A stretch of 64,000 nt of DNA. Source: Phoronis australis. Lineage: Eukaryota; Phoronida; Phoronidae. The DNA lies in contig NMRA01000088.1 of the NCBI GenBank assembly GCA_002633005.1, forward strand, positions 505,074 through 569,073. Reading direction: 5' to 3'. The notes beneath the pieces are model-generated. The model worked only from the letters and a program-made list of their open reading frames with translations. It had not been told where the DNA came from and ran no database searches. Both the position numbers and the translations under genes were made by a program. Of the stretch, positions 1 to 11,787 are shown in pieces (positions within the stretch are counted from its first letter, which is position 1; each line of letters starts with the position of its first letter).

Positions 1-125
1 CCGGGTACTTCCTGTCTTATAGTAGATTTTTGTTTCGTTTTCTACTTTTTTCGGAATTCGTGCTTCTCTGACTGAGGCAGACCTTTTTCCATTTCTCCAA
101 ATGGGGGGCTCGTTCGAGCACATAA
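1..125 (+). mobile_element. Partial copy of a poly-G inverted-repeat element
   Basis: The window opens inside an interspersed repeat. The stretch with TTTTGTTTCG...CTGAGGCAGACC...CCAAATGGGGGGCTCG matches the inside of better copies at 3985-4242 and (reversed) 30049-30312. Only the right part is present because the window starts here. No coding capacity is seen, so it is probably a non-autonomous DNA transposon. Confidence 0.45.
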
Positions 126-1825
126 TTATGACAAGTCCAATACAAATTGTTATCATTTCTTATTCATTAGCCAAAATGATTCAACCTTTTAAGACAATAA
201 GTAACTTAAAATGCACAATACTTTACAACATTTAGCTTTACAAACACTGTCCAACAGCGCAAGTTTCCATGATATGAAGTGGAAGTTTCCTTACACCAGA
301 ATTTGACAAGCATGATTTAAAAAATATGATGTTGCAAGGAACAAGAATTGAAAGCTTGAAGCTTAACAGTCGAACATAGCTTATTTCTCTAATTAAGATT
401 CTTCACATTGTTGACTTGATAACCTGAATTAAGAAAGCAATAAGTTACAAAAAATGACTTGAAAGCAATTTAGTCTTAAAAAATGTGAATCATTTTGTGA
501 CACCTAATCAAGCCTTGAACAGCAATTGACAGTCAAACAAAAAAAATTCAAAATTATTTCAACTAATCTATTTTTTTCGCTTGGTGTAAGATCACCTGAA
601 TGGGAAATTCACAGTAAAATAATTCGAATATATCTCATATTTTTTGCACAAAAACACGAAAATTGAACAAAGTTTTTTTTTGTAGCAACGTTGTCAAAAT
701 GTATCAACGTTAAATCTTCACAAATTACAAAGTAACAGGTTGAACATGCCTTCCAGTTCAGCTAAAGTCGCCGTGTTGTTGCCACCAGAAATGAGACTTA
801 AGTCCAACGGGAATTGTGAGGACATTTATCACTTAATAAGTAACAACTGCGACGCTGAAATTTGGTGAAAACTGTTGAATCGTGCAGAATAGTAAATAAA
901 GATATGTCTCACTAAATCTCACCCTAAATTGTTGGCGAAAACAATTTACACACAGTGTTACCAAAACGCGAAGAATACCAACGTGTAACAGTAAATATAA
1001 AAAAGAATATGAGCCCCAGACTAGTTAAGTCATTGGGGAAATAGTTTTAATGATTGAAAGGTTTGAACCGTATAAAGACAAAGGTTTTAGAATGTGGATC
1101 CGTCACACTTGCTATGGATAATTTATTGAGGCATTCATCCAAAATTATACATATTTATTTGGACATGTAGTGCCGTTTGATACAACTATTCAGAATGCAG
1201 TGACATTTACGAAAAATGCGATAAACTACTATCTATCCGATGTTCGCAGATAAAGGTTTTCTGTTAATGGTCCTGATATATACATGCATAGTATTCAAAG
1301 TTCTGCTTTCGTTTTAAATGCTCTGAAGCCCGTGGAAAGTTCGATTTCCACTCTTGTGAAATTTAGATGTGAATATTTCTTCAAGAAAATCACTGTCATT
1401 TCTCATTCGTACTATTAGATTTGTATCCATCGCAACCTCCGCCACGGTTGCTGACGTGCCAGTCTGCGCCCGGGAGGAAAACGGACTAAACTGCCGCGAG
1501 CGTTACCACAGCGGGACCAAGTGCCAAGTGTACCGACATCTAGCTCAGTCTGTACTTTGCGCGGTTTTCGCCAAATGTATTCACGGTGAATTGTTCATCG
1601 CTGACCGAACCACTTGCATTGTCGTTTTAACCACCTAAAAATATTAATTGGAAGATATGCAAAAATTGACACATTTAGTCTCCCTGACCCTCTAAGTGCG
1701 TCTTTCTGTAGTGAATCTGAAGGTAATCAACCCTTGATTCTTAGTGACATCGACGTCCCTACAAAACCTTGTACTACACTACCTCTGCATATCTTAGTAT
1801 TCTGCTGACTCGTAATCCAGAGAGG
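126..1825. other. Unassigned AT-rich sequence
   Basis: No gene or clear repeat was recognised, apart from one cysteine-rich open frame at 1369-1638 listed separately. Most of the interval is AT-rich with frequent stops in all frames. Confidence 0.5.
1369..1638 (+). other. Cysteine-rich open frame, possible exon
   Basis: This 89-residue frame lies on a locally GC-rich patch (about 1440-1560) in AT-rich surroundings. Its second half has six cysteines, with GTKCQVYRHL followed by CIHGELFIADRTTC. That loosely recalls the NGTNCRYYLH ... CPAGQIF spacing of gene A's modules, but the CC pair and the CxCD ending are missing. A weak acceptor-like ACTATTAG lies just upstream at about 1415. It could be a decayed or diverged relative of a gene A exon, or chance. 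No confirmed gene model. Confidence 0.18.
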
Positions 1826-2720
1826 CCCGTTCCAAGAAAACTGACTTAGCTAACAACAAATCTTAAATTTCAGTCAATTTTAAGACAAAACTTAAATTTG
1901 TCTCAAGTCCGTGTCAAGAAATATCTATAACGTACCGAGAGTGGCGTACATGAAGTAATATCTCACGAGACATTCCGCGTATCGACCGAGACCGAATTGT
2001 ATTTATCCCATGCGCTTCGAATTCCTAAGTTTCTTACATTTTTGCGGCAGATTTTTCAAATACTTCACCCAGACTGTTCACATGGCGGATCACATCCTAT
2101 ATGTATGTACTTGCGCGTTAGGTTGTAAGTTTTCTCTTGTAAAAGAAACAGCTTTAAAAGTAACGATTTATTTCTTGAAAAGAGGTAGCAAAGATGAAAA
2201 CAACGGCAACTGAGCAGTGAACTTGTAACATCTCCTGGAAAAAGTTAAAAAAAACAATATTTGATATTTTAATTTCCTAGGAATCGGCGCCTGAGTTGCA
2301 GACGATATAGTATTCGGCAATTGAAAACTGAGGCATAAGTGTCTTATAATTAACAGTTTTGTTCCAGATTTTACGTTAAGGGCCTGGTTGCATGTCGAGC
2401 GTCAGTTACATTGTTGCAACTGTATTACTTTAAACTATATTTGGAAAGTTTGATGATGGAACCGAGTCGACATTGACCTACCTTTTGAACTTTCCATGTC
2501 AGAGATCGCTGTCGAAGTAGTGCGGGAGGTGAATACGGAAAACTTTATTTCATGGCCGTATTTCCCTCGACAGGTTCAACACGCGGGGGATAAATCTTAA
2601 GTTTGACTTAAGTTTTTGACTTGAGTTTTGTCTTAATTTTGATTAACTAACCGGATGTGGAAGCTTCGAAGTTTGGAAGTGGAGACAAATCTTCAAGTAA
2701 AAATGAATTCTTGGAACGGG
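1826..2720. mobile_element. Non-autonomous DNA element with CCCGTTCCAAGAA inverted ends
   Basis: The left end near 1826 carries CCCGTTCCAAGAA and the right end near 2708-2720 carries its reverse complement TTCTTGGAACGGG. Subterminal blocks rich in CTTAAG/GACTTAAGT are also inverted (about 1850-1910 against 2590-2655). The interior shows no transposase. A shortened relative lies at 26397-26560. This is inferred to be a MITE-class element; the superfamily cannot be assigned without a clear target duplication. Confidence 0.6.
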
Positions 2721-3984
2721 AACCAGTACAGTTTTCATAATCATCTGGTGATACACGATACGCACAGCCGCTACATCGTCCTCCCGCCAAATGCTTTTAC
2801 AGGCACGAACAATGGCTGACGCTGTGTTCCCGCTGAGTACACTCGCTTTTTTGATGACTGAAGAACTTAATTTCGGAACGAACACGTCGTTCAACAATGA
2901 CAATCCAAGGTAAGTGACTTTTTCGTACAAGATAATAGAACATTTGATGAAAAAAATGAAAGTATGCATGTTTTATTTTTCAGCAGATGCCGGGCACAAT
3001 TCACCGCGCAGAAAGGATATCTCCTCACCAAACCTCAAATGGCTAAACCAAAGACATTTAAGGTCTCTGGCTAAGCCGATCAGCGCCATCTTGAGGCTTG
3101 GGGACTGCCTGGTCTTCAGCTGGAGGCACATAACAGTTATCAAAGGTGTTTGCTTATCAGAACACACATCAATGGAATGTTCACCTTTTCTTCACTCTAT
3201 AAAAACCTGCATGCAAAGAAAGAAAACTTTTAGTCATTTCACATCACAAGCCTTACAGATGAGCACACTTTTGACCCTTTCACTCCCAATGAAAATCATG
3301 TTAAACTATGAAAAAGAGAGGCAAAAAACGCAAAATTGGCACTTTTCACCCAAAAACCACCTCTTCCGTGCCGATGCTCGACTAAAGACAACATTAGATT
3401 CCGAAAGCAAATTTCTTACCAATTCTAAAATTGTGGTCCAAATGTAGTGTCAACCAACTAGTTTTTTGCAAATCTGGGTTGTTTGAGTGCTACCTGAAAT
3501 CGCGGCAATGCACTATTGCAACAGGGGACACCATCTTGAAGAAGAGTGCAGCTACAGCCGAGCAAATAGTCTTTTTTCATTTTTAACATGTTCACAAACA
3601 CAAACAAACCACATTCGCTTGGCTTACCTACAACACCTAACTAAAAATGCCCACAAGCCTGGCCTACCCCTAGATTTTAATATTTTGGCAGTGCAAATTG
3701 GCCGCGGCCGCAGCCTAACTGTTCAGTGCCACCTCAGTCTTGAACGGAAATGGAGTCGGCTTTTGACATAGGGGAGCATATGCTTTCGCCACCTGTTGCG
3801 AATTCATAAAACTAAGTGAGGCGATGTGTGAAATACGGTTTCAAGAGCAATATTGGTCTTGATAAACTAAACGGATATTTATTTACATTTTGTATCCACT
3901 TGAGATCTCGTTTGCTTGAGAAGATCCTGGAAATGCTGGAAAATATCATATCACATGTGTCAATAAGCCGCAGTGCATTGTCTT
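2721..3984. other. Unassigned sequence with open frames of unknown meaning
   Basis: A 177-residue open frame (2914-3447, +) and shorter ones are present. None has a recognisable domain, signal peptide or convincing splice pattern. I do not annotate a gene here. Confidence 0.4.
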
Positions 3985-4242
3985 CATGCGCACACCCAGC
4001 CTTTAATATGGGGGGAGCTCGAATCTCTGACAAAGTGGACCTTTTGTTAACAAAAATAAAACGCGGAAAGACTAAAAAAGAAAAACGGGGTAACACCTTC
4101 AGGTTTGTGAACTGTGCGTCTGCGCTTTTATAGTGAACTTTTATCTCGTTTTCTCGGACTTTTTGTTTCTCTGAGGCGGATCTGTTTACCAACTTCCCCA
4201 AATGGGGGGGGGGGGGGGGGGGAGNGGGGGGGGTGCGAGCAT
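3985..4242 (+). mobile_element. Poly-G inverted-repeat element containing an N
   Basis: The left end is CATGCGCACACCCAGCC and the right end GGGTGCGAGCATG, an approximate inverted pair. The interior shares CTCTGAGGCGGATCTG and CCCCAAATGGGGGG with the copies at 1-125 and 30049-30312. A long G run near 4203-4231 holds an unresolved base at 4225, so its true length is unknown. No coding region is seen. Confidence 0.6.
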
Positions 4243-4595
4243 GGACTCTACAGCCTTGAATTGAAAGCAAACGGTCTTCAATTTGACATTGTTTGGGGAC
4301 ACTAGATCGTGAAAAATAGCATCAATATTTATTCATCAACACTTAATAGTAATGATAGTCCTAAATTTTAGTTATTTAGACCAAAAGTGCAATCTTAAGC
4401 ATACTCTGTAGCAGGCTAACTTTCGATCTTAGCTCAGACCGATTTCGTTCTTAATTATGGTATCAAGAAATTTCATGAAACGGGGCTAAGACATCTTAAA
4501 AGACAGTTAGCCCAATTTCAGACAAAGATCCATGAAGCGGTTCATGGTTACATCGCAAGTAAGAACTCTAACAAAATAGTATAGAAGTAACTAGG

Positions 4596-4896
4596 CTGTG
4601 AGGAAGAGTTAGTCAATGGCCATCATACGCACCCAGAAGTGTGAGGATGAGTTAGTCAATGGCCATCATACGTACACAGAAGTGTGAGGATGAGTTAGTC
4701 AATGGCCATCATACGTACACAGAAGTGTGAGTAAGAGTTAGTCAATGGCCATCATACGCACCCAGAAGTGTGAGGATGAGTTAGTCAATGGCCATCATAC
4801 GTACCCAGAAGTGAGAGTAAGAGTTAGTCAATGGCCATCATACGCACCCAGAAGTGTGAGGATGAGTTAGTCAATGGCCATCATACGCACCCAGAA
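4596..4896 (+). repeat. 43-bp tandem repeat, seven units
   Basis: Seven head-to-tail units of exactly 43 bp (7 x 43 = 301). Each contains GAGTTAGTCAATGGCCATCA with the palindrome ATGGCCAT. Units differ at a few fixed sites: GAGGATGAG or GAGTAAGAG, and CGCACCC, CGTACAC or CGTACCC. Variants partly alternate, which suggests multi-unit duplication steps. Identical spacing without spacers shows it is a minisatellite and not a CRISPR array. Confidence 0.95.
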
Positions 4897-7258
4897 TCGT
4901 GCAAAAAGTATGTAATGTTTCGGCAAAAAACAAGAACTAGGCAATGGAGCATCTAATGGATAACGCTGGAAAACATTGAAAAAGCCTCACCGACAGCGAA
5001 ATATACATGCATGTGGACTCACGGAAATATAAATTTTAATTTATCTCTTAATCTTTTCAAAAGATTATAAGAACTTACTTCAACTACGTGTTTTCTCGCG
5101 GGACCTCTCATGTAACGCTATAGCTGTTTGGATGAGACTACTTGACATGAGATTGTTTAGGATTATCTGTAAAAGATTTATGGATTTCAGGGTCAAAAAG
5201 GACCATCGTAAACGAAGATTAATGGATCTTTTAATGCATGTTTAAATCTAAATTTGTTTTAACGGCTAAGAATGAAATGCACCACAATTCCTGTGAACAC
5301 GCCTGAATTGCTGAAAATTGCTTGGGGGGAGGGTGAATGGTCTGTGGGATACCCCGACTGTCATGTTCTTCCCGGATGGCATTTGCGCTCATGCCTGCCG
5401 GAAATACGGGACTTTTAAGAAAATCATGCATCTCAGCATGTGGAAATTAGAAGGCCGTCTTTATAGCATGCAATTATAGTATATGAGATCGTTTTAACAT
5501 AATAAGGGTTCATTGTTTCTGGTGACTTTCTTCACGTGTCCGCAATAATGCACGTGACATCTGTGATTTATAAACTATTTTTTGCCAGTTATATACCAAT
5601 ATTGCAAGGAGTTAGTGTTTCAGTTAAGTGTGTTGCAGATTGAATAACGGTAAATGTTAATCATTTGGCCCTAAACATCAAAGTTTTAGAGGATTTTTGC
5701 CAGTTTGAAGTAGCTCTTTAAAAAAATGATGTTTCAGCGCATTTTGACGTGGGTTGACGAAACTCGAGCAAATCTATTAGCACATGCTTTCCAAAACAGC
5801 AATTGAAAGTCCATTTTTCTTCCGTCAACCAAATTCTCATCGCAGGGGTGTCCACAATTGGCTACTGTCAGTTGCTGCCACTTGACACATTGCTAGGAAT
5901 TCAGGACTAGGCTTTTGCGCGTGCGCGAAACTCAGTCACTCGGTTCCATCTGAAATGCTTGATCGTGATTCTCCCCAAAACTCCTTAATTCGAGACTTAA
6001 CAAGTTTGTTAATGAGCATCGAGAATGCAGACATATGTAATGATTAACACGTTAAAACTTCAGTGAGATTCTGAAAAAACCGACCAGTCTCCTTAGTCGA
6101 GTGGAAATTGGGAACATTTTCAGTTTTTTGGAAATTCAACAGACTGTTCAGAAACACGAAACTCACTGACCACTTTTCTTGAAAAAACGCCTTCACCGAC
6201 AATTAGTTGCCGATAGCACCTATAGGTGGCAGTAGCATTATAAATTGAAGTCCAAAGTTTGGAGAAATTTGGCGAGTTGTTGTTGGTATCAGATCCACTC
6301 CAATGTACTCTTTGAGGGCAGTAATGGTTTAGATTTTTAATTGTGTAACCCTTACAATGTAAAACTTCTAAAATTTACAAGTCAAGAAGATAGATCGCGC
6401 GACATTGCTTCAGTTGACAAAAATGACGTCGTTATGACTTGAAATTAAGTTCTTTCAGTGTCACACTTAGCGTAATCTTCAAAAACCTTTGTTTTGGGAC
6501 GACAGCATCTTTAGAGGTTGTACAGTACGGCGACTTAGTGTTCCTAAGTTCGCGGATCGCTTCACCTCTGCAAATTTTATGTACTCAAGTTTGAAGATGG
6601 AGAACTTGACTTGACGTAATTAATGCATTGTGATTTTGATGAAAGTCAGAAGTTCATGTCGATCTACTCTTTAATAAGGAGCGCGGACATAAAAATACAA
6701 TTTCTGTTTTTGAATAGCATTTTTATCTTCTATGAACAAAAATAAACCGTTCTCTCTGTTTTTGCATGACTACTGATTTTTCCATGACCCAGTAGTTCTT
6801 GATGTTCTTGCAGTGACACCAGATCAAGTGAAAAGATAACAGACGCAGCAAATTTCAAGAGAGCAAAACAGAAGACCACAGTAGTGAACATGCAGAGGCA
6901 AAAACAATACAGTTTTATCGTTTAACAGTTCATTACAACAAAAGTTTTTTTTAATAAAAATGATGCGACCAATTGTGTCTAACTTTTCGACGATTGCCTG
7001 AATAACGTGAATTTAATCTGACAAACTTGACCCGAACGTGCCGGGTTCTGCGATCTGTGTGCGCACCCGTAAGGTGTGTGCTCTCTTCATGTGATATTAC
7101 ACCAAGGAACACGCTTTATCAAATACTGCTAAGACGGTCGTAACTTCGCGGCTTTAATTTGCCGACACTTCATTAACGTGACGGCGGTCGTTAAGTCATG
7201 TCATACAACGTACATGTACGTGATGTTCGTTGTGGGTTACTGTATCAGTATTAGGTAT
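4897..7258. other. Unassigned sequence
   Basis: No gene, domain-bearing frame or clear repeat was recognised. A minus-strand frame at 5231-5431 is locally GC-rich but matches nothing I know. Confidence 0.4.
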
Positions 7259-7955
7259 TGTTCTAAAACCCCCTCGAGCCCCACACCGCATGGCCCCCTC
7301 GACCCACGATCCACGACCTAATCGGCTGGCTTTTCCCTGTTTTTGCAATTAAGAGAGTCGATTCGGCAAGTTTAAAAGCCAAAAACAGAAAAAAACAACT
7401 CGACCAAATCAAATGAAAGACCTACCAAAGTTACAAATGTCGTTTCCGGCAGAGTGTAATCGTCTCGTCTGCTCTTCCGTGAAGGGCAGATTTAACCTTC
7501 TTTACGGATACAAAACTTTTAATTTCATCAAACAAAGGGTTAACTGAAAAGTATTTCAACGTTATATGGAGTATATTGTAAACGAGTATACAACAAAAAG
7601 CAAATAATAAAATGTGAAATTATGTACGTCCACGTTAACGTACTCTCCCCCTCAGTTTAGTAGAACTGGGCCAATGGAACTGGGCCGCTCGTGGAACTAT
7701 TTTCGTGACGATAGCGCGCTCCCAATATGCACTATTTCAGATCACGTTCTCACACCACTTTCTGTTATTAATCACCAGATTTGAGCCAGAGCAGACTCGC
7801 GTGTAGGTATGTCTAATGGGAAAGTCACTCACCTACGTAATAAAATCATGAAATATGTAAAAAGCGCAAAAATACCTCTGTTGGGTCGAGGGGGTTGTGG
7901 GTCGAGGGGGTCGAGGAGTGTGGGTGTCGAGTCGGTCGAGGGGGCTTTAGACCAA
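7259..7955. mobile_element. Inverted-repeat element with GGTCGAGGGGG motifs
   Basis: The left end reads TTCTAAAACCCCCTCGAG and the right end reads, on the opposite strand, GTCTAAAGCCCCCTCGAC, giving imperfect inverted ends of about 18-20 bp. Inside the right end, GGGTCGAGGGGG is repeated in short tandem, and matching CCCCCTCGACCC motifs lie inside the left end. The AT-rich interior has no transposase. Inferred non-autonomous DNA transposon. Confidence 0.55.
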
Positions 7956-10900
7956 TCCCATGATTAGTAATATGCAAGTGGATTACCACGAGGGCAAAGC
8001 AAAAGATCAAATCGTCTCGCAGCGTCATGTTTAACGTGCCTACGACCGTCTTAGCCTCGACCGGACTTAACATTTGTGAATTTTGATAAAACGGGCTCCG
8101 GTGCAATTACTGCTAATGTTTGAAGAATTGTAACTTTCACTGTGGTGCAGTAATTGAATGTCGATGCCACGACATCAGGGCCGAGTTCAATAACGTTAGT
8201 AGGCCTACCTCGCTAGGAAACCAAGACATCACGAGACTCCATGAGATAATACCATGTATTTTCAACGACAGCACGTGATCTGGGCTTGATGTTCTCGCTG
8301 CGAGACACTTATCGAACTCCACCCAGGATTAGTGGACACCACTGCGCATGATCAAGTTAATCTTCAAAATAATGCACTACGGCAATAATGGGCTTTTGAA
8401 CGTTTCCACCGGACAGCTAAAATGGCACTTTTACGAAACAGAGCTTTTTGCTTTGGCAGAACAGCCTTAGAGGGTTCCAATCACACTTCAGCTGGAGCGC
8501 ATGTCTTAGAATAAACTCAAAAGACGTTTTCCCGGCCATCTTCAACACAATCGTTCTCACAGGCGTTAAGTTATGGGCACACCTCTCCCTAGTTACATTA
8601 CATCATAGCTCGCTTCACCAATTCATCGTTAGACATTTTCAGTTGCTTCCTTCTATTTCCAACTAGTTGCTGAGTAATTTATGTGTAGAACTGTAAAGAG
8701 GGCGTTACCAGATCAAGGCGACCAGCTTTTTCGACCCGGCGATATTGAAAACTACGGGTATCTAGTGTATAAAGCATTGGTTTATTGCATAAAACTTATT
8801 AACTACAATATCACTTACACGCAATCAACGTCCATCGCATACTCTATTCTCGCGTCAGACCAGTCAATCGCGCTCACTGGAACGGGCCGGATTAAGAAAT
8901 GGAAGACAATTTGAGAATGAGGCCGTAGTGTTAGGGGCTAAACTAACGTGGTTAAAGCTGGACAGAAAGTCCCGGTACCCCACGAATGGCTGAAACTTTT
9001 GGTGGGGGTGGGGATATTGGGCCGGGTAAACTACCGCGGGCAAAACCGGGCACAAGGTCCCAGTTTATGTACGTCACGAATTGTTCAGCAATTTAAAGAG
9101 TGAGTACCGATGTGAGCTCCTCGGATTCTGCAACTGGACTACCACCAAATCGTAAGGCTAAGTCGGAAGTATGGCCAAATACGGTCATGTCCAGGAATAT
9201 GAAGTAGACCCCTCCCTAGAAGGTGCACTGTGTTCAACTATAGACACTCTTGCCATTGTCAGGAACACACCTGTTACAGAACATTCACGGTTTCCCTGAA
9301 ATTAACCTAAAAAAATGCGTGCCGTGACGTCGTAGTGTTTGCAACGAGCCAATGAGAGGCTGAATTGGACTTGCCTTTTACGATGCTTCTGGATGAACTC
9401 AAGTATTTATACATGTAGCTGTTTTTAGTACTTTTGCCAATTTTGTGATAGTGTTCGTGATAGAGATAGACCTCATGATACTGTAGCAGGACCATTGATA
9501 CTGGTTCAGTTAAGCACCATACAGTGTAGGTTTATATATCTGGTAATGCGTTACCGGCTTAAACGTAGCATACATGGCTAGAATCGACGTTTAACGTTTT
9601 GTTCAGGCGTGACGCAAGTGTAGACCATCTCAGAAATGACGCATGCGACAATAAACTGAATAAAAACTACATGCTGAAATTTTCACTTCAACGTTCTAAC
9701 CATTTTCACCGACATATGCGATTTTCTTAGAAGGTAGATAGGACGCTTAATCAAGGGTTGACTAGGCGGTTAAAACGAATTATCACAAGGCGTCATCTGT
9801 TGTCTTTCCAGTATCAAGGATAACATTCCAACATTTTGCATATTAAAGTGTCAAAATGCTAATATTCAGGTGACTCACGTGCGATCAGATGCCGTCTGAT
9901 GTGGGAGAGGACGACGAAAAGGCAGAGGAGACGTATGACGGGCGTTGACAAGTGAATTTCGGTCAGCGGATAATACGTCCGATCCGGATTGCATGCAGAC
10001 GACGAATAAGAAAAGTACCGGATTTCCTTGAGACCAAGATTGGACATTTTTAAAATTTATTCATTCATACTCACAGACAATATAAACAAGCGGTAAAATT
10101 GAACTGGGATAAATACGAACAATGTTAATATGATGTGCTTTCCCAGGCACAGAGTCACATTCACTCTGGGTCACAGAGTCAGGTTCACCCTGGGTCACAT
10201 AATGTTTGCAGTCTCTGCAAACAAAAGAACCATGGGAGTCCATCGACTGTTGAAAACTTGCAATTTCTCAATTTTGTAATATTCAAATATTTCTGTTTTT
10301 AGTAAACTGAAACATGGCAAGCATTTGACAAATCTCTGGCGGTATATGCGATACTTACCTAAGGTTATTGCTAAATTAAAAGTTTTTGGTCCTGTGAATG
10401 TGACGAAGATTACGTCCTCAATACCAAAAGTTTAAGACAAGTTAACTCTTTGATTTATCCAATGAAATAACGAGGACCAAAAAGATTGCACCCATTTACA
10501 TGACAAACTAAAATGAACAATTTCTCTGGTTGCTATCCGCGAAACCTACCCGCGAAACTTCTACTCCAATTTTCAAGAAAAAGGTGAGTGATAAGGATTC
10601 TATGAGTCAAACGAATTTGAATCCACTTTAAGTTTGAACCATTCGTAAAATTAACAGCACAACTGTGGGCTTTCCGCCACCACTCGTCAGTTAGCGAAGT
10701 ATTTAAAACTGTCTCTCATTTTTTTCAACTTTTGTTATTTGTGCAATTGCTAATCAAAGCCTTATAAACAAATTTTCCTGACCTCGTCGAAAGTAAGATA
10801 CGTGAAAGTATTGTGATTTTGTGTCACAATTAATTATGCATTTCCCAAAGGTAAAATATCCGATAATTATATAATACCAATCACTGCCAACAGCTTTCGT

Positions 10901-11741
10901 GACTAAGATTTCATAAAATGTATTTGACTCAGTCACGAAACGTCGGTATTTCCAAAACAAGTTGACAAGTAACGACCTACTTAACCGATTTATGAATTTC
11001 AGGTACATGTTTTTCCTCATACATGAATCTTATTACCATTAAATTACGCTCGCTTAAGGTGTTTACCGCTAATGTCCTGTTTAAAAACACGTTTTTGTCT
11101 GAAAATTACAAAATAAGTTCACTTGAAACGAAAACAAATGAGCCCGTGTCTGGTTGACGCGCGTTAAAAAGAAACACCACAAAAAGCACATAATTCATCA
11201 ATATATCGCCGAATGAACAACCAAGGATTCGACTATAAAAACAGGTGAAAACGGTCAAAACCGTCGTTTGAGAACTGACTGCTGGGCCCGGGTGCGAAAA
11301 AATTGTTCACGTAAGATTTAGTGATCTCATTTATGATGGACGTGGATGGAAATAATAAACCCTATATTCGAATCATCCGTACTTCGAATCTCCCTTTAAA
11401 TTCGATTTCACTGCCTGTAGACGTTTTTAGTTTCTTTTAGTTTTGTGTGCCTGTGTGTACCAGCTATGTTGTGAATTATATTGTATTACAGACTACTGTA
11501 TTGGTATTTAATTAATTAATCAACGTTGAAATAATCTTTCAATTAGAAACTGCTGTTTGTATAAGATACAGTGTACGGAATCAGTCAAATATATTTCATG
11601 GTGACTCTTTGAAGGACGTGCGTCGTGCTGAAGGAAACCGATGTTCCTGGTTTGGTACAGCAAAGCAGTTCTAAATCACTACAATTTCTCTACCTTCTAA
11701 GCTCCTACATTGTTCATTAAAGTGTGTTTGTTTATTTCAGG
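7956..11741. other. Upstream region of gene A, no confirmed exon
   Basis: A splice acceptor directly before gene A's ATG implies that at least one 5' untranslated exon lies upstream, possibly here, but none could be identified. A GC-rich patch at about 9885-10047 has a good donor on the minus strand (CGCAC|GTGAGT) and an acceptor-like ATATTCAG on the plus strand, with no recognisable protein. A short 24-bp tandem motif (CACAGAGTCA type) lies at about 10147-10198. Confidence 0.4.
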
Positions 11742-11787
11742 ATGAAGTCAGTTTTGAGCCTGGTATTTCTAGGACTGTTTTATGAAG
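11742..11787 (+). CDS. Gene A coding exon 1 (signal peptide)
   Basis: The ATG lies one base after a strong acceptor (TTTGTTTATTTCAG at 11727-11740), so a 5' untranslated intron precedes it. The exon encodes 15 residues plus one base and ends at donor GAAG|GTGAGT. The lysine at position 2 followed by a hydrophobic stretch is typical of a signal peptide. The start is chosen because it is the first ATG of the exon and gives the secretion signal in frame with the two modules. Confidence 0.85.

Noticed and set aside
2914-3447. 177-residue open frame, longest on the plus strand
   Set aside because: No domain, signal or coding-like composition; it overlaps an equally open minus-strand frame and has no supporting splice or start context.
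3812-4270. 152-residue minus-strand frame
   Set aside because: It runs through a poly-G repeat with an N and lies largely in a dispersed repeat.
4596-4896. Regular repeats considered as a CRISPR array
   Set aside because: There are no unique spacers; the whole 43 bp is repeated and the setting is eukaryotic.
9859-10047. Minus-strand frame ending at a good donor (CAC|GTGAGT)
   Set aside because: No domain or partner exon; both strands show splice-like signals, so direction is unclear.
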